A stretch of 64,000 bases of DNA, taken from Progne subis subis. Taxonomy: Eukaryota; Chordata; Aves; Passeriformes; Hirundinidae. The stretch lies in contig JAKJHU010000065.1 in the NCBI GenBank assembly GCA_022316685.1, forward strand, positions 3,342,322-3,406,321, written 5' to 3'. Position numbers and translations under genes: made by a program. Position 1 is the stretch's first letter; the number at the start of each line of letters is the position of its first letter. Below, piece by piece: positions 37,001-48,200 of this stretch. The notes under the pieces were generated by a model. The model saw only the letters and a list, made by a program, of their open reading frames with translations, was not told the origin of the DNA and ran no database searches.

Positions 37001-40000
37001 TAAGAAGGTTTGTTTGAAATGCCATAAAGAAATCTCAGAATTTTTTAATTGCTTTTACTGATGCTGTTGGAGTGGTCTTTTTAGACGGATGCTCTGTTGA
37101 CTTTGTTTTGTTTTCTTCCAGGGGAAGGAATTTGTTTTGCACATTGTGGTGATGACAGTAATTTTCTTCATTTTAGACACAGAACAACTAGCAGCAATGC
37201 AAGAAGAAACATGGGGTTTTGACTGAAATAACAGTGAAGATACGTGAAAGTTCACCCAGTAAGAAAAATCAATATTTTTTTTTCTTCTTTTTACAGGAGA
37301 TCACACAATGAAAAGAAACCTATACTGTTCTCAAGACACAGGGACAGCTATATGTAATATAGCTATACATACGGATACAATAAAGTGAAATAGCTATATG
37401 TACTTCCCAGAATGTTTCTAAGTAATTCCAAGCGGGACACCTGAGCACAAGGTCAGTCTCTTTTGTCCCTGTTCTATAGTTACTGAGAAAATCAGATAAG
37501 AAGTCGATTTACAGTAGGACCTCACAAGCAGGATCTGGAGAACATAGAAGCCGATTTCTCATCACAGCTCCTTCAAGTGTGTAGAGGAGATGGTATAAAT
37601 AACATCACCGTTTAATCTGCTAATTAAAAGCTATTCTTATGGTTAGTATGAGCAGAGCAAAACAGAAACACTTGCAACAGTAGGACTTAAAACAAAGCCA
37701 TTATTTTCCCTCCTATTTTTGACAAGATTTATCCTGAAACACATTAATAGAGCTCTCATTTCAGAAAGCTGCTACTGCATACATAAAAGGATAGGTTTTT
37801 TGGTCAGTCTGAAACAACTTTATTGTTGTGGACACTGCCTTGTGCAGTCCCAGAGGCTTTCACTGCAGAACAATAGCACAGGTACCCAAATGAGGCCAAC
37901 AGCTGCCTAAGGCCATGCAAAGGGAAGCAGCAGCAGTTTAGCCAAAAAATAAATCCTTTTCCACACTTCTCACTGCTGGAGCTGATGTGGCCCTTGCAGA
38001 GCTGGGCCAGTTTCCCCTGGGGCAGGGTCTGCAGGAGATTCCCAGAGCCCAGGGGATGGATACAGGAGGCTCTGCTCAAGTCACACAAACCACACTTGCA
38101 CTGAGCCAGGCTGGGGGGTGCAGACATTTGGCTGATTCTACAACCCCAGGCAGAAATCTGCACTTTCAACATCACAGGAACCACAGACAGGAAAACCAAT
38201 GTCAGAAAACCCTGTAATATCCATTTTCCAGCTAATTACAACTACAGAAAAATGGAGTTCTTTCCCATGCTTTTTTATTTCTCAAAAGAATCTGAAGTTT
38301 TATTTCTTTACTCCTTAACAAGTAACTTCAGTAAAGCTCTCATTTAGGTAACTTTGATTAAGGAATATTTCTAACACATTCGAGTTACTTTTACAGCTCC
38401 TCTCGAAGAAATTAAGCTTGCTAAATAATTTTCTTTAAATCTTTTACATGCCTTCTTACAATAACTCTTGTAAAGAGGGAACAGTGGCTTTCTGGGCCAG
38501 ACCCAGAGCAGTGCTGCAGCTCCCAGCTGTCACTGCAATTAGGAAATGAGCACCCCAGTACTTTGCCATCTCTGTGTCTGAAGGTACAAATGCTTTATAA
38601 ACTAAAGTTTCATTAGTCTCCAAGTATGTTCAGTATTACACACCAAGTCTGTAACATAGAAACCGCATTTAAAATTGGTTTGCCCTTTATTAATTTTCAT
38701 CATCACCTCCAGAAAATGACTTGGAAATTTCTGATTGTTCACCAACTCCTTTGTTTAGGTAAGGTCAAAGGAAATTTAGCAGTCCTACCTGGCCGACTAC
38801 ACCAAAAATAACACTTTCAGAGAAACCAACCAACACGAAGAGAAAGCATTACAGAATATTCTCTTCATCAAATTTAAAAAACAACTGTAATCCCTTAGGT
38901 AAAGAATTTTTATATGCTCCAGGTTCAACGTTTTTCTTAGCAGTACGTGAAAGGACAGAGAAGTGGTTTTCTCCAGGGTGAGAGTTGAGTGACCTTGTGC
39001 TGACGAGGTTCCTGAGCCTGTTTGGCACATCAGTGAGGTATCTGTGTGCAGCCCTGCTCCCAGGGAGCCTGGAAGGAGCTGCAGCTGCATGGGAGCAGCA
39101 GGAATTGCGCCGTTACCTGCAGAGTCTGGCAGGTGTCCGTGTGCAGCCCTGCTCCCAGGGAGCCTGGAAGGAGCTGCAGCTGCATGGGAGCAGCAGGAAT
39201 TGCGCCGTTACCTGCAGAGTCTGGCAGGTGTCCGTGTGCAGCCCTGCTCCCAGGGAGCCTGGAAGGAGCTGCAGCTGCATGGGAGCAGCAGGAATTGCGC
39301 CGTTACCTGCAGAGTCTGGCAGGTGTCCGTGTGCAGCCCTGCTCCCAGGGAGCCTGGAAGGAGCTGCAGCTGCATGGGAGCAGCAGGAATTGCGCCGTTA
39401 CCTGCAGAGTCTGGCTGAAGCGCTTCAGTGGAGTGGCTCGCACCGGAGGGAGGAGGCTGGCCAGGGATGTGACTCTGGAAAGGGGCTTGACCCGTTTGTT
39501 ACTGGGCTCCTGCAGCACAGGGAGGAGGGCAAGGAAAGAAAGAAAGGGCAGTGTGAGCATAATCAGATAGAGATTGTTAACAGCTCTGCTGATTTTCCTA
39601 AAAAAAGCTTTTGTAGCAAGAGTGTTTGCAAACCTGGTCTGAAATTAGGGCAGTAAATAAACAAAAGCAGTTTCAAATGCTGGCAGTGACAGATTGCTTT
39701 TGGCTGGTACATCCAGGTCCTGAACAGCTGAAAAATGTTATGATGGAGAAGCTGGCGTGGAAGGTAAGGAAAGAGAAAATAATTTGATTATTTTAACTCG
39801 TTCTTAGCAGACGAATTTTCAGCAGTGCTCTGCAGCTAATGCATGTTATGATAATCTCACTGAAAGGGGTACTTTCAAATATAAACAATTCTGCCTGTGT
39901 CCTTGCTTCTGGCACTGTCAGCATTTGACTCTATTCAGTTAAATGTATTTTCTTCCAGAACATATAATTTAGACAGAATTCTCTAACTCTTAATTGTCTT

Positions 40001-42824
40001 TCAATGCATATTCTTATGAAAATACTTACATATACAGGCAAACACGTTAATAATGTGCTTACATACACTTATTAGTTGCATAAAATATGAAGGAAAATTA
40101 AACAAAATCTACCATAAAGTAATCAATTCAATGTGTTTTTTTTCATATATATTTTAACAGCACAACAGCACTCAAAGTAACATACAACCAAAATAATATG
40201 CCAATTATCCTGCAGACATATATTTTTTTAAACAATTGACAGAAATCATAACACAGATTATAAATACATAAAAATAGAACAGTTACCCTTGGCTTCCTAA
40301 CCTCCATCTGACATTTAATGGATCTCGAACAGCACATGCAAAAGGCAACAGAAAAAGAGCCAAACCTTCCAAGTGAACTTAAAAACCCCATCCAACACCA
40401 TATTTCAAGGACGTCCTAAAGCAGTTCACCTTTCTTTTTCAGCCATGCTTATAAAGTTTGTGTAGGTTTGCTATGCCTCCAATTGTCTGGACATAGCTTT
40501 AAGAAAATGAAGCATGCCTATTCTCCTTGCCTTCAAAAATATAAATCCTTCTGGAATAATGCAGATTTGTCATCCTTCTTGATTCGAATAATAATAAATC
40601 TCAGCAGCGATGTTCACCATCTGTATTACTGGCAAGAAAAAATCTCTTCCATTAGTGTAGCAACAGAGGAAAGGTGAGAAGCAGCTACATGTTTAATTTA
40701 CTTCTCAGCAGGCAGACCTGGAAATCCACAAAAGCCAGCTGAAATTAGCAACAAAGTGTTCAACCCTCTAGCAAGAATAATGTATTCCATCACACATGAC
40801 AGCCGGCATTAACGAACTGCAGCAGTCTAAAGCAAGGTAAATCCGTATCTTCATCACTGCACTGTTATTCATAACCCTTCCTTTTCAGCATCCGTGTCTT
40901 TGAGGCAGCTATCAGAAGGAGTGGGGGTTTTTTTTCATCATTGCAGCACCACACACATACTTATCTCCAGCAGCAGCATCCCACCCTCCCTCACTCCCCC
41001 CAAAAAAAGAGGAAAAATCTTTGAGATTCCAGTGCAATTCTTCTCTAACTGGTGGCACAAGCATGAGCTGGTTTTGGTTCCTGATTTTCCCGAGTGCTGG
41101 TGCCCAGAGCCCAGTACGTGGCCGGGAACCTGCTGACAGTGCTGCACTGCAGTGCCAGGACTGGAGCCCTGGCCAGGTGGGCACTGCCAGGCCAGCAGCA
41201 CTGGGTGCCAGCAGCTCTGCCCCAGCAGCACAGGGCACCTAGGCATCAGTACCCTAGCCCAATGAACGCTGGATGGACTTTCCAGGAGACAGCAAGAGGA
41301 GGATTAGGATTAATAGAAATTATTGCTCCTTCTTTATGCTGTATCTCTTCTGGTATCCGTTGCCCCCATCCATTTCAAGGAGAAAAATGCCAAGGCAGTG
41401 TATTTTTTACTAATGTTCGTAACGCAAAACCTCACTGAAAACAGAAAGTGATTTTAAAGATTAACTCCAAGCAGAGTTTCAGCCACCGTCTGCCACCACT
41501 GAGATCTTCTGGAAGCTCTTGCTGTGAGCCACTAGAGGCCACCTCTGTGCCAACAGGCAAAGGCAGGTCAGATAACTGCAGTCCTACCCTTCTGTCAGCA
41601 CCCCATCTTGAATTACTCATGCAATCTATCGTGCTCTGATTTCACATCAAATTCTGGCCAGAATTCACAACAATTCAATATACAGTCCATATTTAGAATT
41701 CAATTTAATGGAAAGAAATCAGCATTATTACAGGAGTCTCTCCAACAACATTACTTCAGATAACTTCAGAAGCCTGAGACTTTACACCTTTACCAATGAG
41801 TTCTGAAGGAAAATCCTGTTAATCATAAGTTCTTAAGTATGAAAAAAGCTTTCCTGAATACTCCCAACATTATTTGCCCCTTCATTAGAAACTGTGGTAG
41901 GTTAAGATACTGCCTTGGAAGTGAAAACTCATCAAATCTTAGAGTTCCAAGTGTCACTTTATTCAGAGAAGTCTCACAACAAAAGCCATCAGCACTGAGT
42001 CGCCCTTTCTACTGTAGAAAAATGGAGTTTGTACTAATAAGGCTTTGACTGTGCAATGAAAATATAGAACTAGCAGAGCAATTCCAAAACTGTCAGGCAG
42101 TAATACTGAAACTGCTGCACATTTGAGCGCAGGGTTTCTGCTATACTGTCTACATCCATTCTGCCTCTGCCTCCCCTTCCATCAGCACCCTCATTCTCAG
42201 GCTGTGTCACCTCTCTAAACCAGCACTGCAGAGAAGCTCAACAAACTGCTGAGGTCAACAATCTGGACAGGGAAAAACTCCACACTCAAGGGCAAGTTGG
42301 GTGTTCTTCTCATCAAGGACTCTGTTCATCACATCCAACAAAACAAACGGAAAGAGGAGACTGTGAACTGTCCTGCTTTACCCAGAGGCACTGACCAGAA
42401 TCTGCACTTGCACATTAGTCCAATACGTTCATTATTTCACTAATTCGTCTCTGAAAACTCTCAAGTTTTCCAGTTAACCAGAAGTCCCACAACCACAGAA
42501 TCCTTTGGGGGGTGACTGTGAGCTGTGCCTGCCAGGGTGAGGAGGCTGCAGTGAGGACACCGTGCTCTGCTGGGATCGTGTCACACTCCAGACCTGTACC
42601 GAGTGCGCCCACAAGACTCAGAGCTGCCAAAGTCATCACTCGTCCTCTCCTCCTGCCTTCCCCCCACAGCTCAGGGAACTTAGAGGGGATGGAGAGACAG
42701 GATTTAGAGGCTGGATGCATTTGCAGCAACCACCACCTGTCCAGACTGGGAACCGGGCCAAGTTATGACAAAAAATTCAGGAGTTACAATGTGCTGCCTG
42801 ACCTCTTAAAGCCATTATGTTTGG

Positions 42825-42871
<47 letters not shown>

Positions 42872-42965
42872 ACCACAAAAAACACCACTATTTCAGAATT
42901 TTCAAATTATTGCATGTTAGACTGTATTTTCAGAGTTACGAAGGTTTGCCAAAGCAATAGGGGAA

Positions 42966-43007
<42 letters not shown>

Positions 43008-45159
43008 CCAGACTAGAGTTTGGCAGAGTTTCCAAAATGTGGAGCTGGTATATGTGAACAAGTAACATTAATCTGACAGGGCTTTAAATTTGATATAAGG
43101 CTAAATAAAGCTGAGGGAAACATGAGTGCAGGAACTTCAAAGGCTGAACAGTCAACTGAAGTCAAATTAATACCTGACTAGGCTAGAACAATGAGCAGAT
43201 GGCTTTTGGAGGGAGCTGTACATTTGAACTCAAGATGACTTTGGTAACATTTGAATTCAGAGAGAAAAAAAATTAAGCTGCAAATACCATGAATACATGC
43301 AGCCCCAGAAAGAACTTGGAACTGTGAACAAACTGACAAAAGAAGCAAATGCGTGTCCAAAATACGGATGGTTCTGAAAATCAGACAACGAACATTTCAA
43401 ACACCTACTATGTCTTTTTTAGTACATTCTTCTAATACACTTTCCTGGAGAATTAGTAAGAAGTAAGACTAATCACCATAGCATAATCAGTGATTATCAC
43501 CAATTTAAGATGGGAAGCTATCAGACAAGAAAGTTCAAAGATGCCATGCCTCCCATTAGGCATGAAGGACACAGTGCTTCCAATTGCTTCTTCATTCGGA
43601 TTTAGTCTTCATGTATAGGTACAATTGTATCTACAGTATCTTCTATATCTACTATATATTAAACTCTAACCCAATGATTTAGACTACTGAGTAAGCAAGG
43701 AAAGCTCTATCTTTTAATGTGGAACTCACAAAAAACAATGCTTCTGCTGTGGGACAGCAGGAAAATGCAGCGTTCTGCTCCAACTGCAGCATTACTGGGA
43801 AGCCACACTGAGAAGACAAACAGCTACCAGCTCCCTTTTCAGTAAAATTTAAGTTTTTTCGCCTTGCAGGTCTGAGTCTTGCTTTCTAAACTGCAAAAAG
43901 GTCATTTTAAAATGACAACACCCTGACAAAAAGGTAACTTTTGTATCATTATTTTGGGTCTGATGCACAGACCCAAACGCAGATTACCATTTAAAGAGCC
44001 TGACTCTCAGCACACAGCACCTGCTCCCAGGGCAAGCTGAGCATTGGAACTGCCAGGAAAGCGTGTTAAAGCAGAAGATCCCATGAAGAATTAGGCACTT
44101 ACATTGGCTCCAATGCACTGACACCTAAGTTCATACTATTTCTACTTCTTCATTAGTGAACTGGCGCCTAATAATTGGTTATGTTGTATCCAAGAACGCA
44201 CTATACAGATATGAAAGTTTCTAGAAGGTTATTTAGGGGAAGAAGGTAATAGTCTGGTGCTCTTCATAAAAAAAACACCAAAAAACACCCACTCTTTTAC
44301 TGGTATATGTAAAGAATGGAATATTCCCAAAGTTCAAAGCAGAATGAGTTAAACCCATTGAACTGTATCAATCAGGTTTTGATACATTATCATTCAAGAC
44401 CACCTCCAGCTTAATTCTCACACTTTGGTGGATAAATTACTCTAGCAAAAGACTGCTTTTCGATTCCTAACAGAAAGAAAGAAAGGAAACAAAAAGAATG
44501 AGGCCAGATTCCCTCCATATTGCCCCAAGAACCTCGGAACCAATGAGCTGGATAACACATGCTGAATAGTAGTCTAGGTGCCGTATAAAAGGTCTTCACT
44601 TGCTTCAGTACCCCACTTCAAAATTCTTCCACTCTGTGCCCCTCAAGGGCTTAACCACTGATTTCCTGCCAGTGGAGAGCAAATTATGTTCACTGCTGCT
44701 CTGATTGTTTTTCCACCTGACTCTCCCATATCTTATCAGCAGCTTCAACAACCATCTCCGTGTCAGAGGAGTGGTGCTGAATCCCACAAACAAGGGAAAA
44801 TGTTTCCCTGCGGGGCCATTATTCCTATGTCTGCGGCACCACTGTGACCAGGATATTGTGTTGATTTTTCTGATTGTATTTAAAACCAAACTCAACAAAA
44901 GAAATTTACAGAGGTTTTTACCCAGCCCAGAAAATAAGTGCTGTGTGAAAACTGTTACAGAAACTTAGCATTTTAGAATAGTAGAATTTATCCTGTTTAC
45001 CTTTAACCTTCAACAGGCAACTCACCTTCTCTCAACCCACAAACTAAATGGCTGAAATTGCCAGTGCCTGTCAGATTCTCAACTTACTGGAGTTCAGCAA
45101 GTTCTGAGACATTTACAGCAGTAATTCTGAATTTAAGGTAGCTACCTTGCTTAACATTT

Positions 45160-45203
<44 letters not shown>

Positions 45204-48200
45204 GGTTACAATTATTCCTTTTTTGATGTGGATCAGGACCAACAGACATCCAAAGCATTCATTCTGTGCTATGGGAGCATTCATTAGGGAAAAAATGTTT
45301 TAACTTAAATTAGTCCCAAGAGTGTTAACAGTGCAATAATTAGAAGACACTATAAGTTGAAACAGTACAGTAACCTTTGTTTCAGACCTAATTCACAAGC
45401 AGTGCCAGGAAACTCAAACAGAACCACGCTGTTTCAGATTTCATGTAACTGGCTATATTTCCATACGCCTTAAATGTTTCCATACTTTAAAGGTTATTAG
45501 TTTTTAGTCAACTTTATATGGGTAAGTCAACATTTGTCATGGCAGGAAGCCCAACAATATTATTTCTGTTAGTCTGCTACTAGTTAAATTGGCCTCAGAT
45601 TAAACAGCTCTAATAAATGCCCCCAAAACCTGGAGTTTAATAAAAAACCACCACATTCAAGCTCTGTTCCACAGGATTTTATCAGCATTTAACCTACAGC
45701 AGGATTAAAAAAAAAAAAAAAAGGTTAAAATAGAAAAGGCAACCTATATTACAACAGTCCTCAACACGGCAAACACTTAAACCTAAACATAAATTAAACC
45801 AAGTATCTCAAGCTTTATGTACCTTCAGAGCAAAGCAAGTCTAAAACCGGAACAACATTCTCAATTGATTTTGGCACGAAAAAGACTGAGTTTTTATACT
45901 GAAACAGCACAGAATTTGTCTTTGCTTCATAGTATCTTTGAAAGATTCTGATTGGGAAATTACAGAACATTGTTTCTTCTAGAACTGAGGTGTATGGTCA
46001 AGAAAAACAAAGTAGATGACACTAAAGCAGCTCCAAATATAGTTCAGGTGTTGTACAAAGGTAACTAAATAATCCACGTGAGTCCATACTAAAACCTGGG
46101 AGAGGCATCTCACTACCAAAACTGCTAGCAACTCAAGGAGAATTTATTAAGCAATTTTAGTAAATTGACAGAAAGGCAACTTGATCATACAATAAAGTGT
46201 GTGCATTGGTGATACAATTTTCCTTGAAATCCATAAGGTCTCATGCACCTGCACTCCCTGATGGTAGCAGGAAGAGGTCTGTTATTCCTCCTCTGTCAGT
46301 CTCCTCAAAATCAGCAAGAAAACAAAGGAAAATCCAGAGACATTTTGTTTTAATCGCAGCACTACAAAGAAAAGAACCTGAAATGATAGCTGGGGTGCAG
46401 TGAAGAGCCATTTAGGGAAGTGGTGAAATATTCCTGGTCAAACACAGCAGTGATGTTTGCATTATGCTGTCCCACCATGTGTTATCAGAAATTGCCTCCT
46501 GGGTGCACACAGGCTGCCCTCTTGATCCCCACCCTTAGGAGCTCGGATTTCATTTGCCACAGGCAGGACAGAAGCACTCAAGGGCCAGCAGCGTAAGGAC
46601 AAGTTGCACCCAGCAATCTTGACTGATCACTCACTTGTCTGCAACATCCAGAAATCAATATATCTATCAGGAGTTAGGAAATGAAGGCAAATTAACAGAA
46701 GAACCTCACACTGAGGTGAATTAACACAAGCAACAAAAACTCTGAAAAACCCAACTAATGTAGGGATTGAATAAATTCTGCATTTCCTCTCATTAGAAGC
46801 TGCTTGCACAGGCAACCTAAGAAAGACCTTTTCCATTGTGGAACCAACTGGATATTAACCTGGACTGCCAATTAACCAGCAGATATCATACAGTGATTTA
46901 CTGAATGGAAAAATAAAGGCAAGCTGTTTGTTTCACATTGCCAGTAAGCAAAACAGATCAACAATTCCAAGTGCAGGGGTTTGACACGTTTCCAAGCTAC
47001 ACTGCACATGAACTTACCTGAAATATGTCAAAACTGCAACTTGCGAATATTTCATTAAAATGAAATACGTGCATTTAGGAAGATCAAAGAAAATTCATGA
47101 CTTGGAGTTTATCTCATAATCTTCTGGCCCCTCTCCCTCTGGCTCCATGCCTGATTCTCCTGTCAATGATGTGCCATGACCTAGAGGCCGTGGGTTCCCC
47201 TTCATATTCCGTGTCCTGCACTCCCCATGCCAAATAAACCCCTTCCTGAGTACCAGGCAGCCCAGAGCTCCTTCACATCCGGGGCTGGGAGGGAGGCAGG
47301 AGACAACAAAAGACAGGCTGCAAACAGCCCTGCCTCAGAGGTCTGAGATTCTGCACTGTAAGAGCCCTAAGCAGACACACAACACACTGGAGATGCAGAG
47401 AGCAGCAGTTTGCTGCAGTTTTCGGAGCCTAAATCCAGGCACTGTGTTGGACACTGTACAGCAGAACAGGACAGCCTTACTCTGAGGAATTTGGGAGTTC
47501 CTTCCCATGACTTCATGTTCAGACCTTTAAACCTCAGTCTGTGGCTGTGAGTGCTCATTCTCACCTGCTGCCCCACAGACTGACTATTGGCCTTAGCAGG
47601 GGTGACAGGGGGGTCACTTTAACCAGTGAAACGTGGAAAATGGTGTTTCTCATGGGGGAAAGTGGCAGGCTTTTTAAAACTTAGAGTAGGCAAGTTTCAA
47701 ATTTCATTAATTGCTTCTGGTTTTGAAATGTAAAAAAGTTAGGAAGAACCCACCACCTCTAAGTGGTTGTACAATTCTAGAGCTGCACTACAGGATTTTT
47801 TGTGGGGCATGTAATCATGCAAGTAAAGACCTTAGAGTGTTTGCCATATTAACTCAGGTTCTGCTATGGTTTGCTGCCTTTAAAGTGCACTTAAAAAGAA
47901 CTACTGATAAATGGACTTGGACTAGAACAATAGCTTTTTATCAGAATCCAGATTTTAGTGTTTACATATATATCGGAAATTTCATTTGTCGTTGTTTTGT
48001 GACTGTGCAACTTTCCACTGGAGTTTATGCCAAGGGAGCTATTGTAGCTTAAAGAAAGAGCCAGGAGAAGAAACTTCACTTTTCTTTTCTGCTACTGACT
48101 TGCTCCTCAAAACATCTATACAGCAGAAAACCTGTTCTGATCTGAACATACCAACATTTATGCACAGTTTGAGTTATTAAAAAAATCAACTAATGTCACA

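Noticed and set aside
38985..39656. Open frames of 124-223 codons on the plus strand with repeated Ala/Leu-rich blocks
   Set aside because: They are created by the 95-bp tandem repeat and are antisense to ARHGEF3 exon 2.
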